A stretch of DNA of 64,000 bases from Paenibacillus graminis (GTDB taxonomy: Bacteria; Bacillota; Bacilli; Paenibacillales; Paenibacillaceae): positions 5,394,001-5,458,000 of the forward strand of contig NZ_CP009287.1 in NCBI RefSeq assembly GCF_000758705.1, in the 5' to 3' direction. The notes beneath the pieces are model-generated. The model worked only from the letters and a program-made list of their open reading frames with translations. It made no database searches and had not been told where the DNA came from. How positions within the stretch are numbered: the first letter of the stretch is position 1; every line of letters starts with the position of its first letter. The translations under genes and the position numbers were made by a program. Shown here one piece after another: positions 45,081 to 53,196 of the stretch.

Positions 45081-45110
45081 ATTATAGCACATGCCCGAAC
45101 TTGCATTCAA
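45081..45110 (-). promoter_or_regulatory. Sigma-A promoter of the FMN-binding protein gene
   Basis: Minus strand TTGAAT (45105-45110), 18 bases, TGC-TATAAT (45081-45089): an extended -10 with acceptable spacing. The -35 overlaps the stop codon of the LCP gene. Confidence 0.75.
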
Positions 45111-46195
45111 TTTTGGGAAGCAGCCGTACCGCCGGGTGCAGCACCCGCAATCCGGTCCTGAAGGCTTTGCTTCGCAGCCTCAAGCTCTTTATCGTTAATA
45201 TATACATATGGACTGCGCCAGGTTCCGGTCACCGGTTTGAATTCAATATTCTCTTTCGATATTTTCCAATAGGCAGAAATTATATTTTTGATCTGCGCAT
45301 TTTCGATATCCGTCTTCATGTTGTCATCCACCGCATCCAGCACTTTGCCGATCTTCAGAACGCCGCCCAGGGACTGCATCTGTCCGACTAATGAATTCAG
45401 CACTTCATTCTGGCGTTTGTTGCGGTCAAAGTCATCGGATGCCTTCGTCTTAGGCTTGCAGTTCGACTTGCGGTAGCGCACATAATCGAGTGCATCATCG
45501 CCATTCAGCCGGGCCGGACCCTTGGTCAGGTTGATATCCGTACCATCCACACTATCGGTATAGCACATATTCTCACTGATATTAACATCTACACCGCCCA
45601 GTTCATCCACAACATCACGGAAGCCCTGAAAATCAAGCACTGTCGCATAATCTACGTCGATATCCAGATACTTGCCCATCATCGTCTTCATTTCGTCTTC
45701 AGCAAGAATGCCTGAAGTCTTCTCCTTGCTCTTGAAGCGGGCGTAAAATTCATTGATTTTGGTCCGCTTATATCCGCTAAGCTCAACATAAGTGTCACGG
45801 GGAAGAGAAACCACTGTAGCAGACTGGGTTTTGGGATTAAGGGCCACAACCATAATGACATCCGTCAGATTGGAAGGATGTTTGGGCCGGTTGTCCGTCC
45901 CCAGCAGCAGCATGGTGATGGGCTTCTCTGAAGCGGAATGGCCCACCTGAACCGGCTTATCCACGCCAAAGCTTCCATGATCAAACTTCCAATACAGATA
46001 CCCTGCATATCCCAGCACGGCGAGAATGACGATAATCAGAAGGGTTAATACCATTTTCCCCATTCTCGCCAATGCTCCGCGTTTCTTAACTTTTTTCTTC
46101 TTCTGCACGGTTTTGGCCGTGCTGTTTGGCTGCGGTCTGCCATTTCTCTGGTTCCCGCCGGATCTTGGAGGCAAACTGCCTTTACTTGTACTCAT
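45107..46195 (-). CDS. LytR-CpsA-Psr (LCP) family cell-wall ligase
   Basis: LCP proteins transfer teichoic acid or other glycopolymers from lipid carriers to peptidoglycan. A basic Ser/Gly tail precedes one membrane anchor (VLTLLIIVILAVLGYAGYLYW, about residues 48-70). The LCP domain has LLLGTDNRP, VSLPRDTYVEL, KINEFYARF, LGGVDVNI and DDALDYVRYRKSN with the catalytic Arg/Asp pattern. 362 aa. AAGGA upstream of ATG 46195 with long spacing. Confidence 0.93.
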   Translation of the reverse strand: MSTSKGSLPPRSGGNQRNGRPQPNSTAKTVQKKKKVKKRGALARMGKMVLTLLIIVILAVLGYAGYLYWKFDHGSFGVDKPVQVGHSASEKPITMLLLGTDNRPKHPSNLTDVIMVVALNPKTQSATVVSLPRDTYVELSGYKRTKINEFYARFKSKEKTSGILAEDEMKTMMGKYLDIDVDYATVLDFQGFRDVVDELGGVDVNISENMCYTDSVDGTDINLTKGPARLNGDDALDYVRYRKSNCKPKTKASDDFDRNKRQNEVLNSLVGQMQSLGGVLKIGKVLDAVDDNMKTDIENAQIKNIISAYWKISKENIEFKPVTGTWRSPYVYINDKELEAAKQSLQDRIAGAAPGGTAASQN

Positions 46196-46279
46196 AATGG
46201 AATAAGGTCCTTTTCATTTTAACTGGTATTAAATGGCTTGCTCTCTCTATTAGACGAAACCAAGCTGCAAAAGTTGCGT

Positions 46280-46576
46280 TTACTGCCGTTTGCCCGCTGC
46301 CGCCGCTTTGCGTTTCTGCCGGGCTTTCACCATATAGCGGACTCTTACCAGCAGCATTAGTCCTACAGCCACCAGCAGGCACTGAATGATCGGCAGCTTG
46401 TCATGCTGGAAGATGAGCAGCATTCCAGAGCCGAGCGCCATCATTACATAGAGAACAATCTCCTTGCCGATCGGCAGCTTCTGATTCACACGGAAAACAC
46501 GGTTGTACACATAAGTCAGTAAAATAAAAATGACAATATAAGCCACAATAGGATGCGCTGCGAACCAGCTCTGCAA
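46280..46576 (-). CDS. ylaH: YlaH-like membrane protein
   Basis: 98 aa with three hydrophobic segments: HPIVAYIVIFILLTYVYN, IVLYVMMALGSGMLLIF and LPIIQCLLVAVGLMLLV. A basic C-terminal tail (KARQKRKAAAAGKRQ) follows. The NRVFRVNQKLPIGKEIVLY motif fits the YlaH family, which lies beside typA (ylaG) in Bacilli. Function unknown. The start is TTG 46576 with GGGAG upstream. Confidence 0.75.
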   Translation of the reverse strand: MQSWFAAHPIVAYIVIFILLTYVYNRVFRVNQKLPIGKEIVLYVMMALGSGMLLIFQHDKLPIIQCLLVAVGLMLLVRVRYMVKARQKRKAAAAGKRQ

Positions 46577-46676
46577 AGCTCGTCACTCCCTCCGGGAATA
46601 AGTTCGCTTACATTATATCATCCGCCGGGACATTATACCGCAATTAATCCTAAGAATTTGATATATCCATCCCAGG

Positions 46677-46711
46677 CAAAAAGAACAGCCGCCGGATATC
46701 ATCCGGCGGCT
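46677..46711 (-). terminator. Terminator after typA
   Basis: AGCCGCCGGAT (46687-46697) and ATCCGGCGGCT (46701-46711) form a perfect 11-bp stem with a 3-base loop. On the minus strand it is followed by GTTCTTTTT. Confidence 0.85.
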
Positions 46712-46768
46712 TATACGAGCAAAGAATCGGATTATGTTCCAAAAGGAACCATCCCTACTCCCCAAAAC

Positions 46769-48613
46769 TTAGGCTTGGCTGGCTTGTGCCGCTTTGCGCT
46801 GCTTTTCTACACGTTCGCGTTCGCCCTTATTCAGGATTTTTTTACGCAAGCGGACAGATTTAGGCGTGATTTCGCAATATTCATCATCGTTCAGGTACTC
46901 AAGCGCACCTTCCAGTGAGAACAGACGAGGCGTCTTCATCTTTACGGTTTCATCCTTCGTCGCCGAACGGACGTTAGTCAGCTGTTTTTCTTTGCAGATA
47001 TTTACAATGATGTCATTATCCCGGGTATGTTCACCCACGATCATGCCTTCATAAATTTCAGTTCCCGGCTCCAGGAAGAGGATACCACGGTCCTCTACGC
47101 CCATCATGCCATATAGAGTCGTATTTCCGGTTTCGCTGGATACGAGTACGCCTTGGTGACGTCCGCCAACCTGTCCGCCGATCAGTGGAGCATAGCTGTC
47201 AAACGCATGGTTCATCACACCATAACCGCGGGTCAGGGTCAGGAAGTATGTGTTGTAACCGATCAGACCACGTGCAGGAATCAGGAATTCCAGACGAACC
47301 TGGCCAGTACCATGATTGATCATGTTGACCATCTCTGCTTTGCGTGTTCCCAGACTTTCCATTACGGCGCCCATGCTTTCTTCGGGAATATCAATCATCA
47401 GACGCTCAAGCGGCTCCATTTTGGCTCCGTCGATTTCCTTAACGATAACCTCAGGCTTGGATACCTGCATTTCGTAGCCTTCACGGCGCATATTCTCAAT
47501 CAGAATCCCCAAGTGAAGCTCACCGCGTCCGGACACGATGAAGGCGTCAGGGCTGTCAGTTTCCTGCACACGCAGGCTGACATCGGTTTCCAGCTCTTTG
47601 AAGAGACGTTCACGCAGCTTACGGGAAGTTACCCATTTACCTTCTCTGCCGGCAAAAGGACTGTTGTTCACGAGGAACGTCATTTGCATCGTCGGCTCAT
47701 CAATCTTCAGAACAGGCAGCGCTTCAGGATTCTGCGGATCAGCAATCGTTTCGCCGATGTTGATATCCTTGATCCCGGCGATCGCCACGATGTCCCCTGC
47801 GCCCGCTTCATCGGTTTCCACCCGCTTCAGGCCCTGGAAGCCAAAGAGCTTCTCAATGCGGGCTGTTTTGCTTTTGCCGTCACGCATGATGACTGTAACG
47901 GATTGGCCTTGCTTGATTACGCCGCGGTTCACGCGTCCGATCGCGATACGTCCCAGATATTCGTTGTAGTCCATCAAAGTAACAAGGAACTGCAAAGGCT
48001 CTTCAACCTTTTCGGTTGGAGCCGGGATATGTTCAACGATTGTTTCGTACAGGGCAAGCATCGTGTCATCCTGTTTCTCAGCGTCCATACTCGATGTGCC
48101 GTTAAGCGCGGAAGCATAAACAACCGGGAATTCCAATTGGTCATCACTGGCTTCCAGTTCAATGAACAAGTCAAGTACTTCATCGATAACTTCCTTCGGA
48201 CGGGCCGCAGGACGGTCAATCTTATTCACCACAACGATAGGTGTCAGGTGCTGCTCCAGCGCTTTGCGCAAAACGAACTTCGTTTGCGGCATGCAGCCTT
48301 CATAAGCATCTACAACCAGCAGTACACCGTCAACCATCTTCATGATACGTTCCACTTCACCGCCGAAGTCGGCGTGTCCCGGGGTATCTACAATGTTAAT
48401 CAGGAACTCTTTATAGGTAATTGCTGTATTTTTGGCTAGGATGGTAATTCCGCGTTCCCGCTCCAGATCATTCGAGTCCATGGCCCGTTCTTGAAGGTGC
48501 TCGTGCGCACTGAAAATCCCGGACTGCTGCAGAAGCTGATCGACGAGTGTTGTCTTGCCATGGTCAACGTGGGCAATGATCGCAATATTGCGAATATCTT
48601 TTCTTGAATGCAT
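46769..48613 (-). CDS. typA: Ribosome-associated GTPase TypA/BipA
   Basis: An EF-G-like translational GTPase that assists 50S assembly, notably in the cold and under stress. G1 is [16 protein letters not shown]2 is [11 protein letters not shown]3 is [14 protein letters not shown], and G4 is NKIDRP. The BipA-specific C-terminal domain includes [21 protein letters not shown]. 614 aa from ATG 48613; a TTG at 48643 is possible. GAGAGG lies 14 bases before this ATG, unusually far. The promoter and a leader hairpin lie upstream. Confidence 0.95.
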   Translation of the reverse strand: MHSRKDIRNIAIIAHVDHGKTTLVDQLLQQSGIFSAHEHLQERAMDSNDLERERGITILAKNTAITYKEFLINIVDTPGHADFGGEVERIMKMVDGVLLVVDAYEGCMPQTKFVLRKALEQHLTPIVVVNKIDRPAARPKEVIDEVLDLFIELEASDDQLEFPVVYASALNGTSSMDAEKQDDTMLALYETIVEHIPAPTEKVEEPLQFLVTLMDYNEYLGRIAIGRVNRGVIKQGQSVTVIMRDGKSKTARIEKLFGFQGLKRVETDEAGAGDIVAIAGIKDINIGETIADPQNPEALPVLKIDEPTMQMTFLVNNSPFAGREGKWVTSRKLRERLFKELETDVSLRVQETDSPDAFIVSGRGELHLGILIENMRREGYEMQVSKPEVIVKEIDGAKMEPLERLMIDIPEESMGAVMESLGTRKAEMVNMINHGTGQVRLEFLIPARGLIGYNTYFLTLTRGYGVMNHAFDSYAPLIGGQVGGRHQGVLVSSETGNTTLYGMMGVEDRGILFLEPGTEIYEGMIVGEHTRDNDIIVNICKEKQLTNVRSATKDETVKMKTPRLFSLEGALEYLNDDEYCEITPKSVRLRKKILNKGERERVEKQRKAAQASQA

Positions 48614-48683
48614 GATTTGTATCCAAATCCTCTCATTTATCAAATTAAATGTTTAAATTTATAGCTTGTCGCGGCAGTCTCAC

Positions 48684-48715
48684 AAAAGAAGCGCCAGGCA
48701 GAAAGCCGACGCTTC
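48684..48715 (-). promoter_or_regulatory. Terminator-like hairpin in the typA leader
   Basis: On the minus strand GAAGCG..GGC TTTCT GCC..CGCTTC is followed by TTTTG. It lies between the promoter and typA, so it could act as an attenuator or as a protective 5' structure. Confidence 0.5.
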
Positions 48716-48729
48716 AACATATCCTTAAT

Positions 48730-48757
48730 ATTATAGTGAAAGCACTATGAAAAGCAA
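48730..48757 (-). promoter_or_regulatory. Sigma-A promoter of typA with internal palindrome
   Basis: Minus strand TTGCTT (48752-48757), 16 bases, TATAAT (48730-48735). A 6-4-6 palindrome ATAGTG-CACTAT (48733-48748) sits between the two elements, a usual place for a repressor site. Confidence 0.55.
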
Positions 48758-48863
48758 GTCTTTTTATGAAAAAACGCTTTCCAGCTCCGTTTAATTTTGC
48801 TAAAGTTGCATTCGGGCAAATTTCCGTCCTGTCCTTTTGTTAAGTTGCATACGAATGGCCGGC

Positions 48864-49376
48864 TCACCAGCCTCCGTTCCACTTTTTGCGGCCTCCCGGT
48901 TTGCCGCGTCCGAAGATCAGCCAAGCTCCTGCTGCAATCAGTATGGCCCCCAGTAAATAGAGCGCCCCCGTTCCAAGCATGCTGAAGACCAGCAGCACAA
49001 CGCTAAGCAGGCCCAGAATGACGGCTGTAGTGGTAAGTCCGCCGTTTCGCCCGGGGGAATAAAGTGAATATTCGTATAGTCCGACGGCGATGCCGAGCAG
49101 CAGCAGCGGCCACAGATGAGACATCAGTGCCCAGCCCCAGGTATTGCACAAGCCCAGAAGCAGTCCGTATACGGTCAGAATCCCAGCGGGCAGCAGCACC
49201 GATGCCGGAGCCCGGCGGCTGAAGAAAAGCACATGCAGGAACAGGCCGGGTACCAGAATCACAAGCGGCCACAGCGCCCGCCCGAGAAATCCGAACACCC
49301 CCAGCTTTCCGAACAGAATCACTATGCCGGCAGCGAGGATAAATATACCCAGTTTCGCATCGTTTTTGGAAGACAT
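48864..49376 (-). CDS. Small polytopic membrane protein, unknown
   Basis: 170 aa, mostly hydrophobic, with about six segments in Gly/Leu-rich pairs (LGIFILAAGIVILFGKLGVF, LWPLVILVPGLFLHVLFF, VLLPAGILTVYGLLLGL and others). It ends in a basic Gly-rich tail GKPGGRKKWNGGW. It resembles the LiaI/LiaF-like transmembrane region group (DUF5668 type), but I cannot assign it firmly. ATG 49376 has AAGGGATG upstream. Confidence 0.7.
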   Translation of the reverse strand: MSSKNDAKLGIFILAAGIVILFGKLGVFGFLGRALWPLVILVPGLFLHVLFFSRRAPASVLLPAGILTVYGLLLGLCNTWGWALMSHLWPLLLLGIAVGLYEYSLYSPGRNGGLTTTAVILGLLSVVLLVFSMLGTGALYLLGAILIAAGAWLIFGRGKPGGRKKWNGGW

Positions 49377-49522
49377 ATTTCACTCATCCCTTCAGAAATT
49401 CGCGTCTTTTCTCTCAGCCCGCCCCTAAAGCACATAAGTAAGTGACAGGATTCTCCTTATATTTTATCTGAAAAATAAATAAAACACCATCATTCTTCTT
49501 TATTTTGGGCAACCATGCCAAA

Positions 49523-49561
49523 GAGGCTGGGCCAAAGCTGTTGCAGCTCTGGTTCAGCCTC
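49523..49561. terminator. Hairpin/terminator after the minus-strand TerC gene
   Basis: GAGGCTG (49523-49529) pairs with CAGCCTC (49555-49561), with an inner AGCTG/CAGCT pair. The minus-strand exit has only TTT, whereas the plus-strand exit has seven T. Confidence 0.6.
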
Positions 49562-49577
49562 CATTTTTTTCCGGATT

Positions 49578-50237
49578 TTACTTTGCCGATAAAGGCCTGC
49601 GCTTGAATACCCCCGACAGAACCACAATGATTCCAAGCAGCAGCGGCAGCAGCGAATGAAGGGACGGCAGCAGGAAGGAAATCACCGCACCCAACTTGGC
49701 ATCCTGAAGCAGCATATCTCCCGCCGTGTAGGCGAGGATATAGGCGCCAATGTAAGTCAGGACGGGAAGCCGGTGCAGCCAGCTCACAATGATTCCGCTG
49801 CCCCACACCACAATCGGAATGCTTAGAGCAATACCGATGACAACCAGAGCGAGATCCCCCTTAGCGACACCTGCGATGGCCAACACATTATCCAGGCTCA
49901 TAATAAAGTCCGCCAGCAGAATGGTGCGCACGGATTTCCACACAGTGGAGCTCTCTTCCACCCGGATGTCCTCTTCTTCCTCCAGCAGCAGCTTGAACGC
50001 GATCCATAGCAGCAGTATTCCCCCGCCGGCTTCAATATAAGGGACCTTAAGCAGCAGCACTGCGGCAAAGGTCAGCAGGCAGCGCAGACCGACAGCACCG
50101 GCGGCTCCCCACCAGACCGCCAATTTACGGTGGTGCTCCGGCAAATTTTTACTGGCCATTGCGATGACCATTGCGTTATCTCCGCTCAGCACAAGATTGA
50201 TCATCAGGATCTCACCAAGCAGCAATAAAGAATCCAT
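49578..50237 (-). CDS. TerC-family membrane protein (YjbE-like)
   Basis: A TerC/Alx-type protein of 219 aa with seven predicted membrane segments. The two metal-site motifs are NLVLSGDNAMVIAMA and DFIMSLDNVLAIAGVA. Family members such as YceF, YkoY and MeeY/MeeF export manganese, sometimes to metallate secreted enzymes. ATG 50237 has GGGGAGG upstream. A second TerC gene starts 160 bases away in the other direction. Confidence 0.88.
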   Translation of the reverse strand: MDSLLLLGEILMINLVLSGDNAMVIAMASKNLPEHHRKLAVWWGAAGAVGLRCLLTFAAVLLLKVPYIEAGGGILLLWIAFKLLLEEEEDIRVEESSTVWKSVRTILLADFIMSLDNVLAIAGVAKGDLALVVIGIALSIPIVVWGSGIIVSWLHRLPVLTYIGAYILAYTAGDMLLQDAKLGAVISFLLPSLHSLLPLLLGIIVVLSGVFKRRPLSAK

Positions 50238-50396
50238 TGAATTCAGCCTCCCCGAACTGCATGTATTTACATGTATGTCCAAGCAGGGCAAGCTATGCTA
50301 CAGTCTGAGGTTTTTTCCAAGGGGGGAATGTCCGGCGCTTTTTTAGCGTATACAACACTATACAGTTCAGAAAACTCTAATAGGAGTGACCCGCTC

Positions 50397-51098
50397 TTGA
50401 ATACATCCGTTCTGGATTTCATATTGCCGCTGCTGAATATTATCTTTCTGGATCTGATTCTGGCTGGTGACAATGCCATTGTCATCGGCCTGGCTGCGCG
50501 GAATTTACAAGGCCGGACACAGAAAAAAGCAATCCTGCTGGGCACAGGCGGAGCTGTGGTCCTGCGGATTATTGCCACTATTCTGGTAGTTTGGCTGTTG
50601 AAGATTCCCTGGCTGCTGCTGTTCGGCGGCCTGCTGCTTATTCTAATCGCCTACAAACTGCTGGCCGGAGACAACGGAGGGCCCGATGTCCAGGCAGGCG
50701 GGACGCTTTGGTCGGCGGTGCGGACAATTATCATCGCTGACGCAGCCATGGGGCTGGATAATGTGATCGCGATTGCCGGGGCTGCCAACCACAATATTGT
50801 ACTGGTTGTGCTGGGACTGCTGATCAGCGTGCCGATCGTAGTCTGGGGCAGCACCCTGTTCATCAAGCTGATGGGCCGGTATCCCTGGATCATCTATATC
50901 GGCTCCGCTGTGCTTGGGCTGACCGCTTCCAGTATGATTACAGAAGAAAAGCGGATTGCCCCTTTTGTGGAGGAGCATCCGCTGCTGCGCATTCTTTTTA
51001 TTCTTCTGGTGATTGGCGGAATCCTGGCGTCAGGCCACTGGAAGCGAGTCCTGGACCACCGCAAAGCGGTACCTAGCGGCGGAGCGTCGGACGATTGA
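50397..51098 (+). CDS. TerC-family membrane protein, divergent paralogue
   Basis: A 233-aa TerC protein with motifs LDLILAGDNAIVIGLAARNL and DAAMGLDNVIAIAGAA and seven membrane segments, paralogous to the gene on the opposite strand. The start is TTG 50397 because AGGAGTG lies 10 bases upstream; the longer open frame to 50271 has no ribosome site. I looked for a yybP-ykoY manganese riboswitch in the shared 160-base gap and did not see one. Confidence 0.88.
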   Translation: MNTSVLDFILPLLNIIFLDLILAGDNAIVIGLAARNLQGRTQKKAILLGTGGAVVLRIIATILVVWLLKIPWLLLFGGLLLILIAYKLLAGDNGGPDVQAGGTLWSAVRTIIIADAAMGLDNVIAIAGAANHNIVLVVLGLLISVPIVVWGSTLFIKLMGRYPWIIYIGSAVLGLTASSMITEEKRIAPFVEEHPLLRILFILLVIGGILASGHWKRVLDHRKAVPSGGASDD

Positions 51099-51116
51099 AA
51101 AAAGGTCCCGCATGGG

Positions 51117-51221
51117 GATTGCATTTGGTGCAAGAGATTAGTTCCTTTGCAGTTTGCAGCCACTCCTGCCGATCCGATCGGCCTCATTATGTGATTGCAC
51201 TTTGTACAACAGATTAGTTCC
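51117..51221. repeat. Imperfect direct repeats in a gene-free region
   Basis: GATTGCATTTGGTGCAAGAG and GATTGCACTTTGTACAACAG, each followed by ATTAGTTCC, start about 76 bases apart. The gap holds a GCCGATC-C-GATCGGC palindrome (about 51168-51182). Further on, TATTCTGT (about 51239) and ACAGAATA (about 51319) form a loose inverted pair. The region 51099-51448 has no gene that I can support. Confidence 0.6.
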
Positions 51222-51448
51222 ACTAACTCCGATAAAAGGTATTCTGTTGTATTTCATATTTCATACAATTTAATTTCAAGAATTGAGATCCTAAGGGCCA
51301 ATTTTCAGAAATCTGCTGCACAGAATACAATAGACCTTGTTAAAAGCCTATCCAAAGAGTAATTCGCTGTAAAAAGTGAAATAGATTGGTTTTAATTCCG
51401 CGTTCACCAGTTGTTTGGTTCCCCAGAACAGACCACCCTTCGGCTTCT

Positions 51449-51780
51449 CAACAACGGCATTTCTGCCGTTGTTCACGGCAAACCAGCCTTCGCTGCTTCA
51501 ACAACGGCATTTTTGCCGTTGTTTTCGGGCAAACCCGCCTTCGCTGCTTCAACAACGGCATTTCTGCCGTTGTTTCCGGGCAGACCCGCCTTCGGCTCCT
51601 CAACAACGGCATTTCTGCCGTTGTTTCCGGGCAAACCAGCCTTCGCTGCTTCAACAACGGCATTTCTGCCGTTGTTTCCGGGCAGACCCGCCTTCGGCTT
51701 CTCAACAACGGCATTTCTGCCGTTGTTTCCGGGCAGACTCGCCTTCGGCTCTTTCAATAACGGCACTTCTGCCGTTGTTT
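51449..51780. repeat. Seven-unit tandem array (about 51 bp) of palindromes
   Basis: Seven copies begin at 51449, 51499, 51550, 51601, 51652, 51703 and 51755. Each opens with the palindrome AACAACGGCA-TTTC-TGCCGTTGTT (10-bp arms, 4-base loop; the second has loop TTTT and the seventh starts AATAACGGCA-CTTC). The following 25-27 bases are also conserved and come in two forms, one containing CAGACCCGCCTTCGGC and one CAAACCAGCCTTCGCTGC. As 51 is a multiple of three, several frames stay open in both directions. No start with a ribosome site is seen, so I treat it as a DNA/RNA structural repeat. Confidence 0.9.
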
Positions 51781-51838
51781 CCTGTCCATATTCGTAATTT
51801 AGACGCATCAAACAAAAAAACCATAATTTACCAAACTA

Positions 51839-51882
51839 TAAAACAAGGGGTGCTCCAATGACCGCCACGGTCTGGAGCATCC
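51839..51882 (-). terminator. Terminator after thiI
   Basis: Minus-strand GGATGCTCCA (51873-51882) pairs with TGGAGCACC (51849-51857), with an inner GACCG/CGGTC pair, followed by CCTTGTTTTAT. Confidence 0.7.
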
Positions 51883-51894
51883 TTCTGCTTCAAG

Positions 51895-53193
51895 TTAGAA
51901 CCATTCTTCCTGCAGCCCGGCTTGCGCCTGAACCACATCGCTGGGCTTTTCATCCCCGTATGGGGTTATAGTGACCGTCTCCGTACCGGCGACCGCCGCA
52001 TCCAGCAGAGCACCGTAACCGGGAAGGGTCGCTTCAATCTTGTCCACGATCCGCAGGTTAGGATTCGTTGTTGGTGATTTCGGGACAAACAGCGTACAGC
52101 AATCCTCGTAAGGGAGGATGGAAAGGTTGTAGGTGCCGACCGTTTTGGAGAGTTCCACGATTTCGCTCTTGTCCATCATCACGAGAGGCCGCAGCAGCGG
52201 AAGCGGGGTCGCACGGCCTATAACGTTCATGCTGGACAGCGTCTGGCTGGCAACCTGCCCCAGACTTTCACCCGTAACGAGGGCCAGTGCCCCTTCCCGC
52301 TCAGCCAGGCGCGTGGCAATCTTCAGCATGGCCCGGCGCATCAGGGTAATAATCAGGTTATCCTGCCCAATGCCTGTGAAGGAGGTCTGCACCTCAGTAA
52401 ACGGAACAAGATGCAGTTTGATGACGCCAGCATATTGGGACAATACCCGGGTCAGATCGACGACTTTTTGCCTGGCCAGCTCGCTGGTATAGGGAAAGCT
52501 GTAGAAGTGGACACATTCCACCTCAAGTCCCCGGCGCATGGACGACCAGCCTGCGACCGGGCTGTCAATGCCTCCGGACAGCAGCAGCATGGCTTTGCCG
52601 TTGGTGCCCAGTGGAAAACCTCCGACACCGGCAATATTTTCACAGAAGATGTACGTATGCCCCTCACGGATTTCAATCCTAAGTTCCATCTGCGGCGACT
52701 TCACATCCACAAGCAGCCCCGGATAGCTCTGAAGCAGCGGTGTAGAGATCAGCTTGTTCATTTCAATCGAGCCAAAAGAAAAACCCTTCCACACGCGGCG
52801 GACATTCACCTTGAAGGTCGTACCGGCCGGCGGAGCAGCAATCCGGAGAACATTCTGGCTGACAGATAAAATGTCATCAAAGTCCGAAAGCGAAACCTTA
52901 ACGGGACTTATCGAAGCAATGCCGAAAACATTGCGCAGCACATCGATCAGTTCTACTGCAGGCTCACCGTTCAATTGCACGTAAATGCGGCCGAATTCCT
53001 TGCTTAAAGTCACCTTGGGAAAAGGCTTAATCATTTCTTTCACATGGCGCAGCACTGTTTTCTCAAACCGGGAACGGTTTTTCCCCTTTAAAGTAAACTC
53101 TCCGAACCGCAGCAGCAGCATGTCTGCATATTCGATACTTCTTGTGATGCCTGGCCCAGATTCGGCCACGAACCCGTTCTCTATGTCTTTCAT
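51895..53193 (-). CDS. thiI: tRNA 4-thiouridine synthetase ThiI
   Basis: ThiI adenylates U8 of tRNA and inserts sulfur received from a cysteine desulfurase. Domains in order: a ferredoxin-like domain (LLLRFGEFTLKGKNR), THUMP (about 60-165, with FKVNVRRVWKGF), and a PP-loop ATPase (LLLSGGIDSPVAGWSSMRRG). There is no C-terminal rhodanese domain, as in other Bacilli. 432 aa. Its partner desulfurase gene ends 4 bases upstream, which supports a dedicated pair. GGAGG before ATG 53193 is unusually distant (about 14 bases). Confidence 0.95.
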   Translation of the reverse strand: MKDIENGFVAESGPGITRSIEYADMLLLRFGEFTLKGKNRSRFEKTVLRHVKEMIKPFPKVTLSKEFGRIYVQLNGEPAVELIDVLRNVFGIASISPVKVSLSDFDDILSVSQNVLRIAAPPAGTTFKVNVRRVWKGFSFGSIEMNKLISTPLLQSYPGLLVDVKSPQMELRIEIREGHTYIFCENIAGVGGFPLGTNGKAMLLLSGGIDSPVAGWSSMRRGLEVECVHFYSFPYTSELARQKVVDLTRVLSQYAGVIKLHLVPFTEVQTSFTGIGQDNLIITLMRRAMLKIATRLAEREGALALVTGESLGQVASQTLSSMNVIGRATPLPLLRPLVMMDKSEIVELSKTVGTYNLSILPYEDCCTLFVPKSPTTNPNLRIVDKIEATLPGYGALLDAAVAGTETVTITPYGDEKPSDVVQAQAGLQEEWF

Positions 53194-53196
53194 TCG

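Noticed and set aside
50238..50396. yybP-ykoY manganese riboswitch before the terC genes
   Set aside because: I looked for its conserved core on both strands of the gap and found no match.
51449..51780. CRISPR array
   Set aside because: Repeats are regular, but the parts between the palindromes are conserved instead of unique, and no cas genes are nearby.
51386..51861. Overlapping ORFs of over 100 codons in the repeat array, both strands
   Set aside because: They result from a 51-base period divisible by three. None has a ribosome site, and all frames are equally low in complexity.
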